64,000 nucleotides of DNA from G965202665 sp965243835. Its GTDB lineage: Bacteria > Actinomycetota > Acidimicrobiia > Spongiisociales > Spongiisociaceae. Positions within the stretch are counted from its first letter, which is position 1, and the number at the start of each line of letters is the position of its first letter. The DNA lies in assembly GCA_965243835.1 (NCBI GenBank), contig OZ251578.1, positions 2,604,001 to 2,668,000 on the forward strand. Direction: 5' to 3'. The translations under genes and the position numbers were made by a program. Positions 37,894 through 47,365 of the stretch are shown piece after piece. The notes beneath the pieces are model-generated. The model did no database searches. It had not been told where the DNA came from and saw only the letters and a program-made list of their open reading frames with translations.

Positions 37894-39408
37894 TTAGGGG
37901 GAATCTATCACGGACGGGGCGCTTTTCGGCGCACCCGCCCCGGGGAGGCCCCGCTCGCGCTCGGCCTGTTTGGCCATCTCCCACAGGCGGTCCAACTCCT
38001 CCGCGTCGGCCTGCTCCAAGTCGGCGGCCTCCTCCATGAAACGGAACCGGGACTCGAAACGGCTCACCGCCCGGCGCAGAACCAACTCCGGATCCGCCCC
38101 CAGATGGCGGGAAAGGTTGGCGGCCGCAAACAGCACGTCCCCCATCTCGTCGGCGGCCCGGGGATGGTCGATCACCTCCTCCAACTCGGCCAACTCCTCC
38201 TCCACGTCCCCCACCACCGAGCGGGCGTCCGGCCAGTCGAACCCCACTTGGGCGGCCCGGGTTTGCAGTTTCACGGCCCGGGTCAGGCCGGGCATCCCCT
38301 CCGGCACCCCGTCCATCAGCGAATCCCGGGGGCGGTCGGCCCGCTTCATTTCCTCCCAGTTGGCCATCACCTGCCCGGGGGTGTCGGCCCGGACGTCGCC
38401 GAACACATGCGGGTGGCGGCGCACCAGTTTGGCGCGCAGGGTTTCCGCCGCCTCCTCCACCCCGAACCATCCCGCCTCCCCGGCCAGGTTGGCGTGAAAA
38501 ATCACCTGCAACAGCACATCCCCCAGTTCCTCCTCCAAGTCGGCGTAGGAGCCGTCGGCGGGTTGTCCGGCGTCGTTGTCGTCATGCGGGGCGGACGCCG
38601 GGGCTCCGGCGGGCAGGCGGCTGATCGCCTCCGCCAACTCGAAGGTCTCCTCCAGCAGGTAGGGGAGCAGGGAATCGTGGGTCTGACGGCGGTCCCAGGG
38701 GCATTCCCGGCGCAAACGGCGCATGACCCCGATGGCCCCCGCCAGGCCGGACGGGGGCGGATCGAAGAACAGGGTGGCGCGCGACCCGGCCGCCGCCGGG
38801 GGAACCTCGGCCAGCGGGTAGGAGGTCGTTTTCTGTTGCGGGGAGCCCAGGTCGGACAGGACCGTTATCGGGGCCGAGGCGGGCAGGATGCGGCCCAGGC
38901 GTTCCAAGACGTCGGCCAGCACCAGCTCCGTGTCCACCTGAAATACGACGGTGGGCAGGTGGGGAAGCAACGGATCGGGCAGGTTGCGCCCGTCCCACAC
39001 CGTAAAACCGCGTGCGGCGGGGTCCGCCCCCTCCGCTCCCAAAACCCTAAGGGCGGCGTCCAGGAAAGAGGGGGCGTCCAGTATCTCCGGTTTCTCCTTC
39101 TCCCGCTCCCGCAACAGGGCGACGGAGCGCTCCCCGTACCAGGGACTGCCCGGCACCGCGTAGGCGACGGGACCGGCCGCGGCGGCGTCCAGGACCCGCC
39201 CCGCGATCCCCTCGTAGACTTGCTCGAAAGTCCCGCCCCGCTCGTACAGGTCATCGCAGTCCCGCACCGGCCGCCGGTCGGCCAACCCGTCCGCCGCCGG
39301 ATGACGGCGGGTGCGCAGGATGACGGCCCGGCCGGGGTCCAGCAAGGCGGCCCGGTTGTCGGACGGAACCCCCTCCCACCCGCCGGGGCCCAACCCGACG
39401 ATCAGCAA
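37894..39408 (-). CDS. mazG: tetrapyrrole methylase-like domain fused to MazG nucleotide pyrophosphohydrolase
   Basis: About 504 residues. The N-terminal part begins RLLIVGLGPGGWEGV and has AYAVPGSPWYGER, typical of SAM-dependent tetrapyrrole methylase domains in YabN/MazG fusions. The C-terminal half holds two MazG domains: CPWDRRQTHDSLLPYLLEETFELAEAI with EEELGDVLLQVIFHA, then VGFDWPDARSVVGDVEEELAELEEVI with DEMGDVLFAAANL. It hydrolyses (d)NTPs, cleaning non-canonical nucleotides. The start is uncertain: a TTG at 39408 begins at the conserved strand; the open frame runs on to 39534 across the prsA end. Confidence 0.88.
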   Translation of the reverse strand: MLIVGLGPGGWEGVPSDNRAALLDPGRAVILRTRRHPAADGLADRRPVRDCDDLYERGGTFEQVYEGIAGRVLDAAAAGPVAYAVPGSPWYGERSVALLREREKEKPEILDAPSFLDAALRVLGAEGADPAARGFTVWDGRNLPDPLLPHLPTVVFQVDTELVLADVLERLGRILPASAPITVLSDLGSPQQKTTSYPLAEVPPAAAGSRATLFFDPPPSGLAGAIGVMRRLRRECPWDRRQTHDSLLPYLLEETFELAEAISRLPAGAPASAPHDDNDAGQPADGSYADLEEELGDVLLQVIFHANLAGEAGWFGVEEAAETLRAKLVRRHPHVFGDVRADTPGQVMANWEEMKRADRPRDSLMDGVPEGMPGLTRAVKLQTRAAQVGFDWPDARSVVGDVEEELAELEEVIDHPRAADEMGDVLFAAANLSRHLGADPELVLRRAVSRFESRFRFMEEAADLEQADAEELDRLWEMAKQAERERGLPGAGAPKSAPSVIDSP

Positions 39409-39425
39409 CCGGGGGCGGCTCGGGC

Positions 39426-40466
39426 TCAGGAGGCGGGAGGGATCACGAACGGCTGTTGCGGCGTCCACTGGCCGTATTCCGGTTCCACCTCCACCGCCGC
39501 GCCGGTGATCACCCCGCCCCACCACTCCGCCCACAGGGCGCCCGGATCCGACACGCGGGCGGACTCCAGGGCGGCCCGGGCTTCCTCAAAGGAGGGGACG
39601 GTGCGCTCCGACACCAAAATCACGTGCCAGCCGAACTGGGTTTGCACCGGGCCCACCGCCTCCTCCAGCGGTGCGGTGATGGTCGCTTGGGCGAACTCGG
39701 TTACATAGGTGTCGGCGGTTGTGCATCCGAGTTCGCCGCCGCCGGGACCGCTGGGTCCGATGGACAGCTCCATGGCCAGGGTTGCGAAGTCCTCCCCGGC
39801 TTGCGCCCGCTCCAAGACGGCCTGCGCCTCGGACTCGGATTCCAGCAAAATATGGGAGGAGCACACTTCGGTGTAGGAGGCGGGTTGCGAGTCGTACATC
39901 TCCCGGAGTTCCTCCTCGGTGGCCGGGGAGTCGGCGGCGGCCAACTCGTCGACGATGCGTTCCACCAGAATGTCGGTGCCGACGAAGTAGGCCAAGCCTT
40001 CCCCGGTCACCTCGTTTTCTTCCAAGAACTGCTCGCGGCTGACTCCCGACTGCTCGACCATTCCGGCGATCCGCTCCTCCGTTTCCTCGTCGGTGAGCGT
40101 GATGCCGAACTGACTCTGCGCCCGCGCGTAGATAATTCGTCCCAGAATTACCGAGGCCAGCACACTGGCGAACTGTTCCGGGCTCATGGTGTCGCCGCCC
40201 ACGGTCACCAGCCGGGTCACATCGTCCATACCAATCGGCTCCCCGTTCACCGTCGCCGCCTGCAGATAGACCGGCCCCCGATTGTCCGACTCCGCCGGAG
40301 CAACGGTAGAAGCGGAGGCGGCGATGGAAGTCGGGGTAGCGGCGGAGGTAGTCGGGGCGGAGGTGGAATCGGGTGCGACGGTGGTTGGGGCGGGTTGGGA
40401 GTCGCCGCCGCAGGCCGCGGCCGCCATCGCCAAAGCGGCCAAAGCCGCCGGGAAACGTTTGAGCAA
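39426..40466 (-). CDS. PrsA/SurA-like peptidyl-prolyl isomerase lipoprotein
   Basis: 346 residues; TTG start set by AGGAGGT 6 nt upstream. The lipobox AAAACGG ends a short signal peptide. A Thr/Ala/Ser-rich linker follows, then a SurA-N-like helical part (VNGEPIGMDDVTRLV; EQFLEENEVTGEG) and a PpiC parvulin domain (CSSHILLESESEAQAVLERAQAGEDFATLAMELSIGPSGPGGGELG ... FGWHVILVSER). Inferred role: foldase for secreted proteins on the outer face of the membrane. First gene of the mazG-eno-ftsB-DUF501 group. Confidence 0.88.
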   Translation of the reverse strand: MLKRFPAALAALAMAAAACGGDSQPAPTTVAPDSTSAPTTSAATPTSIAASASTVAPAESDNRGPVYLQAATVNGEPIGMDDVTRLVTVGGDTMSPEQFASVLASVILGRIIYARAQSQFGITLTDEETEERIAGMVEQSGVSREQFLEENEVTGEGLAYFVGTDILVERIVDELAAADSPATEEELREMYDSQPASYTEVCSSHILLESESEAQAVLERAQAGEDFATLAMELSIGPSGPGGGELGCTTADTYVTEFAQATITAPLEEAVGPVQTQFGWHVILVSERTVPSFEEARAALESARVSDPGALWAEWWGGVITGAAVEVEPEYGQWTPQQPFVIPPAS

Positions 40467-40964
40467 AGAAACCTCCTACCGAACGGGAGGCCGATGGTAA
40501 TAGCAATTCCCGTTTTTTACATATTCATCAGCCAACCAACGGCGCCCAAGACGGCGTTTTTCGGATGCCCGCTCGCCAGCCTGGCGCCGCCGACGCCCCC
40601 GGGCAGGGGAGCCGAGTTTGCGGGCCGGCGGAGGGTCGCCATCGGGAGGCAGTCCCCAAGAGCGCGTTTGGCGCCTCCAAAAACCGGGGAGCTCCGCACC
40701 TGGCGCGGCGCGGCCGGACGGCCCCCGGAAAGGGGGCGCGGTAGTTTCCGAGACGGGGGCGGGGGACGAATAAATCTTCGGCATCGCCATTAGAAATCCG
40801 GCCCGAAAATAGCCGGAACTCTCCGGGGGCGTTGAGGCAAAGAGGGAGAGGCGCGCGGAAGACGCGGCTAGATGCAGATGGCCAGGCGCCGCCGGGTTAA
40901 TGCGCCCGGGCGACGGCTATTTACCACCCCCCGAAGATGTGGGTCCGAGCCTCGGAAAATAAAG
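40467..40964. other. gene-free stretch
   Basis: Between the foldase and the ISL3 element. Short frames exist on both strands but lack ribosome sites and family features. No repeat copy or hairpin that I can support. Confidence 0.5.
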
Positions 40965-42395
40965 GGCTCTTCGCGTTTGAGCGTGGAGTGGGTGGTTTGG
41001 GGGTGTTGGTGGGTGGTGCTTGGTTTTGGGGGTGGGGTCCTCCATAATCGGGTTGTAAAAGCTCCCTAGTAGCAGGAGGACCCCTTGTGGAGGAGGATCT
41101 TAGTCTGGCGAATGAGGTGTGGGTGGGTTTGGGGGATGATGTGGAGGTGGTGGGGTGGAAGAAGGGGGAGGATGGGGTGTTGCGGGTGGTGGTGTGCTTG
41201 CGGGAGCGGCCGGTGTGCGGGGGGTGCGGCGGCGGGGTGTGGGCGCATGGGAGGGGGGATGTGCAGCTGGCGGATATGCCGGTGTTCGAGGCGCCGGTGC
41301 GGTTGGTGTGGCGGAAACGCCGGTGGCGGTGTCCGTCTTCGGTGTGCGAGGTGGCCACATTCACCGACCAGGCTGGGTGGATCGCTCCGGAGCGGTCGCG
41401 GTTGACCAGTCGGGCGGGACGGTGGGCGACCGAGCAGGTGGGGAGGTGGGGACGGACGGTGGCCGAGGCGGCGAAGGAGCTGAGGTGCGCGTGGGACACG
41501 ATCGACAGGGCGGTGGACCGGTGGGGGGAGGCTTTGCTGGCGGCGGACACGGAGCGGGTGGGGGCGGTGGACGCGTTGGGGTTGGACGAGACGTTGTTCC
41601 AACGCCGCGGGAGGTGGCATACCAGGATGTGAATGACGTCGGCGGTGGACGTCCGCAAGGGTCAGCTGATTGACATATTCCCTGGTAAGGACGCTAAATC
41701 CGCCGCCCGGTGGCTGCTTGCCCGCCCTGCCGAATGGCGGGAGGGCATCCGCTGGGCGGTGCTGGATTTGTTCCGGGCTTATCAGGCCGCCTACAACCAG
41801 GCGCTGCCTTGGGCGGAGCAGGTCGCGGACCCGTTCCACGTCGTCGGGGTAGCCAACCGAAGGTTGACCCAAACCCGCCATCGGGTGCAGGAAGAAACCC
41901 ATGGGCGCCGCGGCCGGAAACAAGACCCCCTCTACCGGATACGCAACCTCCTTACCCGCGCCTACGAGAAACTCGACGACAACGGCAAAAGGCGCCTGCG
42001 GAGCCTCCTCGACTCGGGCGACCCCCGCGGGGAAGTCCGCCAAGGCTGGCACGCTAAAGAAACCGTCCGGCAAATCTACCAAACCACCGACCCCCAAGAC
42101 GCCGACGACTACGTCCGCCTGCTCGCCCAGGACATCCAACACGAATCCTGCCCCCCGGAAGTCAACCAACTCGGCAAAACCCTCCAAACCTGGCGGCCCC
42201 AAATCGTCGCCTGGCACCGCGCCCAAGTCACCAACGCGTCCACCGAAGCCGTCAACAATCTCATCAAACGCGTCAAACGCGCCGCGTTCGGGTTCCGCAA
42301 CTTCCGCAACTATCGAACCCGGGCCCTCCTCTACGCCGGCAAACCCAACCCGAACCTACTCTCCACCCTCACTCCACCCTAAACCGCGAAGAGCC
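40965..42395 (+). mobile_element. ISL3-family insertion sequence, near-complete
   Basis: Terminal inverted repeats GGCTCTTCGCGTTTGAGCGT (left) and GGCTCTTCGCGGTTTAGGGT (right, complement). Length 1431 bp. Flanks are AT-rich (AAATAAAG and ATTAAAGG) but not a clean duplication. The transposase gene has one nonsense codon. It sits between mfd and the prsA group. Confidence 0.88.
41087..42382 (+). pseudogene. ISL3 transposase interrupted by TGA at 41630
   Basis: GTG 41087 with AGGAGG 7 nt upstream. An N-terminal zinc-finger-like part (CGGC near 44-47, CPSSVC near 82-87) is followed by a helix-turn-helix region (TVAEAAKELRCAWDTIDRAVDRW). The DDE core has VDALGLDETLF, VLDLFRAYQAAYNQALPWAEQVADPFHVV and STEAVNNLIKRVKRAAFGFRNFRNYRTRALLYAG. 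Codon 182 is TGA where the other copy (near 9113) has TGG. An ATG follows at once, so two fragments could be made. Codon choice flips from G-ending in the first half to C/A-ending in the second. Confidence 0.85.
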
Positions 42396-42569
42396 ATTAA
42401 AGGTTGCCACCGGAATATTCGGGGATGGTAGGCAAAAAGGGTGAACCGACATTCGATGGGCGGCAACACCCAAAAGCCGGGCTTTGTCCGAAGCGCGCAC
42501 CAAACCTCCTCGACCGCCCTGCCTATCATCGGGCTAAACGGATATCAATACTTAAGAAAGGAATATCAA

Positions 42570-42989
42570 ATGGCTACAGATGGCCGGTACTCCGATGGCA
42601 AGTTACGCTACAACACCATCGGGGAAAAGGCGGCCAAGACGCTCAAGTCTTTTACCGCCGTTCGCGTGAGGACATCGACCGCCGTCCCGGATGGGGTACG
42701 AGTAAGCATCTGGAACGACACCGTGTTGCGGAAGGTGGATGGGTCAAGGGTGGCGACCAGCGACCACATCCCGTCGCGGTACATCCGAAACCGAGATGGG
42801 CGTTGCGATCGTTGCGGCGGGACGGAATGGCCGCCCGGCAGTCGACGAGAGACAGAGACGGAAAGTTTATTCGGCGGCTCCGTCCTCCGCACCGCGGGGT
42901 GCGGGCCACATCTCGGACAGGAAACGCAACAGATAATCCAACGTTTTCCCGCCCCCCTCGCCCCCCTCTTGCGGGGCGGGCAGGATTAA
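42570..42989 (+). CDS. possible small protein, unknown
   Basis: ATG 42570 with AAAGGAA 7 nt upstream. The first 65 residues (MATDGRYSDGKLRYNTIGEKAAKTLKSFTAVRVRTSTAVPDGVRVSIWNDTVLRKVDGSRV) look like a real beta-rich domain. The rest overlaps the 3' end of mfd on the other strand and is probably spurious. It may be a truncated foreign gene next to the IS. Confidence 0.35.
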   Translation: MATDGRYSDGKLRYNTIGEKAAKTLKSFTAVRVRTSTAVPDGVRVSIWNDTVLRKVDGSRVATSDHIPSRYIRNRDGRCDRCGGTEWPPGSRRETETESLFGGSVLRTAGCGPHLGQETQQIIQRFPAPLAPLLRGGQD

Positions 42990-45900
42990 AACACCGCTCG
43001 CCGGGCCCGGCTTCACGAAACCGGTGGGGGCCAGACGCTGCAGACGCACCTGCTCGGAATCGGACAACTCCACCGGGCCCAGGCGCAACTCGCGGCGGGC
43101 GGCCAGCGCCTGCTCCAAGCCGATGCGCAGGGCCTCCACCCGCAGGCGGGCCGTTTTGATCAAAAGCCGGGCCGGAAGCGGGAGCGGGCCGTAGCGGTCC
43201 CGCCATTCATCGGCCATCTCCTCCACTTGCGCGGGGGAGTCGGCGGCCGCCAAACGCCGGTAAGCCTCCAGCCGCACCGACTCCTCCCCCACGTAACCGG
43301 CGGGCAAATGAGCGTCCGCGCCCAAATCGATCCGCACTTCCCGCACCGGCGGCGCCGCCCCGGCCCCTCCCGTCCGCTCCGCCACCGCCTCCGACACCAG
43401 TTCCACGTACATATCGAAACCGACGGCCGCGATGTGGCCGGACTGCACCTCCCCCAGCACCGAACCCGCCCCCCGGATTTCCAGGTCGCGTTGCGCCAGG
43501 GCCAGCCCCGACCCCAGGTCGGTGTGCTCCCCCACCGCCGCCAACCGGCGCAGGGCGGTCTCCGGCAGGGAAAGATGGTCGGGATGGAACAGGTAGGCGT
43601 AGGCCCGGCGGTCCGAGCGCCCCACCCGCCCCCGCAACTGATACAAACCGGCCAGGCCCAGCAGGTCGGCCCGCTCCACGATCAGGGTGTTGACCGCGGG
43701 CAGGTCCAGGCCGGATTCGATGATGGTGGTGGAAACCAGCACGTCGTAGCGCCCGTCCCAGAAGTCCAGCATCACCTGCTCCAGGCGGCCTTCGCTCATT
43801 CGCCCGTGGGCCACCGCCAACCGGGCCTCGGGGGCCGCTTCCCGCAGGCGGGCGGCGGCGTGTTCGATGGACCCGATCCGGTTGTGCACGTAAAACACCT
43901 GGCCTTCCCGGAGCAGCTCCCGGCGCACGGCGGCCGCCGCCGCCTGCGGATCGTAGGGACCCACGTAGGTGAGGATGGGATGGCGGTCTTCGGGCGGCGT
44001 TCTGATGTGGCTCACCTCCCGGATGCCGGTGAGTGCCATTTCCAGGGTGCGGGGAATGGGGGTGGCGGTCAGGGTCAGCACGTCCACCCCCACCCGCATC
44101 CCCTTGATCTTCTCCTTGGCGGCCACCCCGAAGCGGTGCTCCTCGTCCACCACCAGCAACCCCAACTGTTTAAACGCCACCCCGTCGGAGAGCAGGCGGT
44201 GAGTGCCGATGACGACATCCACTTCCCCGGTGCGCAACCCGTCCAGCGCCCGCCGGGTTTGGGAGGGGGTGAGGAACCGGCTCAGCATCTCCACCCGCAC
44301 CGGATAGGGGGCGAACCGCTCGCGGAAAGTCTGATGATGCTGCTGGGCGAGCAGGGTGGTGGGGCACAGCACCGCCGCCTGGCAACCGTCGGTCACCGCT
44401 TTGAACACGGCCCGGATGGCCACCTCGGTTTTGCCGAATCCCACATCCCCGAAGACGAGGCGGTCCATCGGGGAATCCGACTCCATGTCGGCTTTGACGT
44501 CCGCCGTCGCCGCCAACTGGTCGGGGGTTTCCTCGAACGGGAAAGCGTCCTCCATCTCCCGTTGCCAGGGGCCGTCCGGGGCGAAGGCCCGCCCGGGCGC
44601 CAAAGCCCGCCGCCGGTGCATTTCAATCACATGGTCGGCGATGGCGGAGGCCTCTTTTTTCACCCGATTGCGGGCGGCGGCCCAGTCCCCGCCTCCCATT
44701 TTGCTCACCCGCGGCGACTCGCCCCCGGTGTATTTTTTCACCGCCGCCAACTGGTCGGTGGGCACGTACAACTTGTCGCTCCCCGCGTAGCCGAGGACGA
44801 TGTAATCCCGCTCCACCCCGCCGATGACGCGGGTGGTCAAACCTTCGAAGCGTCCGATGCCGTGGCGGTGATGAACCGCGTAGTCGCCGGCCGCCAAGTC
44901 CTGGTAGAGGCGGGCCGGGGCGCCCGCCCCCCGGGGGCGGCCGGGGCGGCGGTGGGCCCGGCGGCGGCCGGCGATTTCCCGCTCCCCCAGCACCGCCAAG
45001 CGGGCGGCGGGCAACACCATTCCGTTGTGAACGCCGGCGGCGACCACCCCCGATCGGTCCCCCGACCCCATCCGTTCCCGCACCGGCAGGGCCAAACCGT
45101 TTTCGGCCAGGATGCGGGCGGTGCGTTGCGCGGCCGGCTCCCCGTCCATGGCCAAAACGGTGGTGAAACCCCGGTTGAGCAACTCGCGCAACCTGTCCGC
45201 CACCGACTCGGGTTGGCCCGGGGAGGCGGAAAAGGTCCCGGTTTCCAGTCCCGGCTGGCCGGGGGCGGAAGGCAGAACGGGGCATTCCCACACCCGGCGC
45301 AGGGACTCGGGGGGACGCAACTCCAAGAACAGGGCCGGGTTGCCCTGCGGGCCGCCCCCGCCCCAGGTGCCGGCCAGATCCCGGGCCAGATCCCGTTCCT
45401 CGTCCATCAACTCCCGGGCCCGGCGCCGGCATCCGTCCGGGTCGAAGAGGAGCAACGTCCCCCGGGGGGAAAGTTCGTCCAACGCGTTGCGCTCCGGGGC
45501 CAGCCACGGCAACCAGGATTCCATTCCCGGAAACCGCATGCCGGACGCCAAACGCTCCCAGGCGTCGGATGCCCACGGCTGGTCGCGGGTCAGGCGGCGG
45601 GCGGCCTCCCGCACTTTATCGTCGGGGCGGAACTCGCGGGCCGGATGGACCTCCAGCCGTTCCGCCCGCCCCACCGATCGCTGGGAGCCGACCGCGAACA
45701 CCCGCAACTCCTCCACCCGCTCCCCCCAGAAGTCGGCCCGCACCGGGCGCTCCCCCCCGGCGGGGAAAACATCCAGTATGCCGCCCCGCACCGCGAACTC
45801 CCCCCGGGCTTCCACCCGGTCGGTGCGGACGTAGCCCAGCTCGTCCAAACTGCGCACCAGGGCCTCGAAGTCCGTTTCCCGGCCGGGGACGAGTATCAGG

Positions 45901-46352
45901 GGCCGGGGGTCGGAGGGGCTGACCCGCTGCATCACCGCCCGCGCCGCCGCCACCACCACCGTCCCGGCGCTCTCGGCCAGGGCGCGGCGGGCTTGGGCGC
46001 GGCGGGCCATGGTGGAGGCGTTGGGGGACACCCGCTCGAAGGGAAGCGTTTCCCAGGCGGGGAGCAACAGGGCCTGGTCCGTAAACAGGCGCAAGTCGGC
46101 CGCCAACTCTTCGGCTTCCCGTTCGGTGGGGACCACGGCCAGCAATGGCTCCCCGTGGCGGTGGGAGGTTGCCAGCCCGGCGGTTGCGAAAGCGCGGGCG
46201 GCGACCGGAACCGTCGCCCGTCCCGGCTCGGCCGGAAACAATCCCGGACGCCAGCGGTCCAGCAGGGAAGCCAACGGCGCCGACGCCGGCTGGGGCGCGG
46301 AGGCGGATGCGGGAGCGGGCGCGGAGGCGGGCGCGGGGGCGGATATGGGCAT
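42867..46352 (-). CDS. mfd: transcription-repair coupling factor
   Basis: 1161 residues from ATG 46352. The UvrB-like N-terminal part has WETLPFERVSPN and RRAQARRAL. An RNA-polymerase-interacting (CarD-like) part has DYAVHHRHGIGRFEGL and DYIVLGYAGSDKLYVP. The helicase core has Walker A GDVGFGKTEVAIRA, DEEHRFGV, TATPIPRTLEMALTG and QLRGRVGRSDRRAYAY. The TRCF C-terminal domain follows. It removes stalled RNA polymerase at lesions and recruits UvrA. An Ala/Pro-rich lead of about 20 residues precedes the conserved region. It lies 32 nt after the epimerase gene. Confidence 0.96.
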   Translation of the reverse strand: MPISAPAPASAPAPASASAPQPASAPLASLLDRWRPGLFPAEPGRATVPVAARAFATAGLATSHRHGEPLLAVVPTEREAEELAADLRLFTDQALLLPAWETLPFERVSPNASTMARRAQARRALAESAGTVVVAAARAVMQRVSPSDPRPLILVPGRETDFEALVRSLDELGYVRTDRVEARGEFAVRGGILDVFPAGGERPVRADFWGERVEELRVFAVGSQRSVGRAERLEVHPAREFRPDDKVREAARRLTRDQPWASDAWERLASGMRFPGMESWLPWLAPERNALDELSPRGTLLLFDPDGCRRRARELMDEERDLARDLAGTWGGGGPQGNPALFLELRPPESLRRVWECPVLPSAPGQPGLETGTFSASPGQPESVADRLRELLNRGFTTVLAMDGEPAAQRTARILAENGLALPVRERMGSGDRSGVVAAGVHNGMVLPAARLAVLGEREIAGRRRAHRRPGRPRGAGAPARLYQDLAAGDYAVHHRHGIGRFEGLTTRVIGGVERDYIVLGYAGSDKLYVPTDQLAAVKKYTGGESPRVSKMGGGDWAAARNRVKKEASAIADHVIEMHRRRALAPGRAFAPDGPWQREMEDAFPFEETPDQLAATADVKADMESDSPMDRLVFGDVGFGKTEVAIRAVFKAVTDGCQAAVLCPTTLLAQQHHQTFRERFAPYPVRVEMLSRFLTPSQTRRALDGLRTGEVDVVIGTHRLLSDGVAFKQLGLLVVDEEHRFGVAAKEKIKGMRVGVDVLTLTATPIPRTLEMALTGIREVSHIRTPPEDRHPILTYVGPYDPQAAAAAVRRELLREGQVFYVHNRIGSIEHAAARLREAAPEARLAVAHGRMSEGRLEQVMLDFWDGRYDVLVSTTIIESGLDLPAVNTLIVERADLLGLAGLYQLRGRVGRSDRRAYAYLFHPDHLSLPETALRRLAAVGEHTDLGSGLALAQRDLEIRGAGSVLGEVQSGHIAAVGFDMYVELVSEAVAERTGGAGAAPPVREVRIDLGADAHLPAGYVGEESVRLEAYRRLAAADSPAQVEEMADEWRDRYGPLPLPARLLIKTARLRVEALRIGLEQALAARRELRLGPVELSDSEQVRLQRLAPTGFVKPGPASGVLILPAPQEGGEGGGKTLDYLLRFLSEMWPAPRGAEDGAAE

Positions 46353-46384
46353 GGCGGAAGGCGGCGGTCGGTCCAGGCCCGGCC

Positions 46385-47365
46385 TCAGACCGGGGTCAGG
46401 CCCTCCGCTCGCAACCAGTCCAGGGTCTGGGCCAGGGTCTGGCGGATGGTGCGGTAGGACAATCCCAGTTCCCGGGCGGCCCGCGACCCGTCGTAGCGGG
46501 CCCCGGCCCGGGCCAGGCGCATCGTCTCCGCGCACACCGGAGCCGAGCGGACGAACCCGCCCAGCAAAGCGGCCGCCGGAGTCAGCGGAAGCAACGTCCA
46601 ACGCGGCAGATAACGTATCCGGGAGCGGCGTCCGATCATATCGTCCAGCAGGGCGGCGATTTCCCGCACCGTGCCGGTGAAGCCGCTCAGCACGTACCGG
46701 CCCCCGGGTTCCCCCCGCTCCCCGGCCAGAATGTGCCCGCGGGCGCAGTCGTCCATGTCCACTATGGAAAAGTAGGAGTCGGTCAGCACCCGGTAGCGTT
46801 CGTTGATCAGGTTGAGCAACAAGCGGCCGCTGCCTTGGGAGCGGCCCGCGCCCTGCACGGAAGCGGGCAGGACCGCCACCACTTCCATATCCCCCGCCTC
46901 GGCGAAGGCGGCCGCCTCCCCCTCGTATTTGGAACGTTCGTAGTGGGTCATGAACCACCCCCGGTGCACGGAATCCTCCGAACCGACCGCGCCCGGTTTC
47001 TCCCCCAAGGCCACCACCGAGGAGGTGTACACCACCCTTTGCGCCCCGGCCCGCCGGGCGGCCCGCATCACGTTGCGCGTCCCTCCCGCGTTCACCTCGT
47101 ACAACAGGTGCGGGTCGCGGGGGCAGAACTCCACCATCCCGGCCACGTGATAAACCAGCTCGCATCCGGCGAAGGCCTCCGGCAGGGAATCGGCTTGCAT
47201 GATATCGCCCATCACCGGGGTGGTTCCGGCCCGGGACAGGGTTTGCGCCGCCTGCTCGGAGCGGGCCAGGGCCCGCACCTCCCGTCCCTGTTCCAGCAGG
47301 CGGGCGATGAGCGAGGAACCCACCACCCCGGTCCCGCCGGTGACCAGGACCGGGCCGGCGGTCAC
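46385..47365 (-). CDS. NAD-dependent epimerase/dehydratase (SDR) family protein
   Basis: 326 residues. The GTG start overlaps the pgsA stop (GTGA). The Rossmann motif VLVTGGTGVVGSSLIARLL opens the protein; VVYTSSVVALGE and HYERSKYEGE supply the catalytic Ser and the YxxxK pair. The C-terminal part resembles dihydroflavonol reductase/sugar epimerase types. Substrate unknown; neighbourhood with pgsA could point to lipid or envelope metabolism, but that is only inference. Confidence 0.88.
   Translation of the reverse strand: MTAGPVLVTGGTGVVGSSLIARLLEQGREVRALARSEQAAQTLSRAGTTPVMGDIMQADSLPEAFAGCELVYHVAGMVEFCPRDPHLLYEVNAGGTRNVMRAARRAGAQRVVYTSSVVALGEKPGAVGSEDSVHRGWFMTHYERSKYEGEAAAFAEAGDMEVVAVLPASVQGAGRSQGSGRLLLNLINERYRVLTDSYFSIVDMDDCARGHILAGERGEPGGRYVLSGFTGTVREIAALLDDMIGRRSRIRYLPRWTLLPLTPAAALLGGFVRSAPVCAETMRLARAGARYDGSRAARELGLSYRTIRQTLAQTLDWLRAEGLTPV

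Noticed and set aside
40476..40790. 104-codon minus-strand frame upstream of the foldase gene
   Set aside because: No ribosome site, low complexity, no family; the foldase leader and promoter are more likely here.
43227..46457. 1076-codon plus-strand frame
   Set aside because: Antisense shadow of mfd; no start signal, no domain.
46353..47165. Extended mfd frame to 47165
   Set aside because: It runs through the epimerase gene in another frame; ATG 46352 lies just after that gene and fits the family length.
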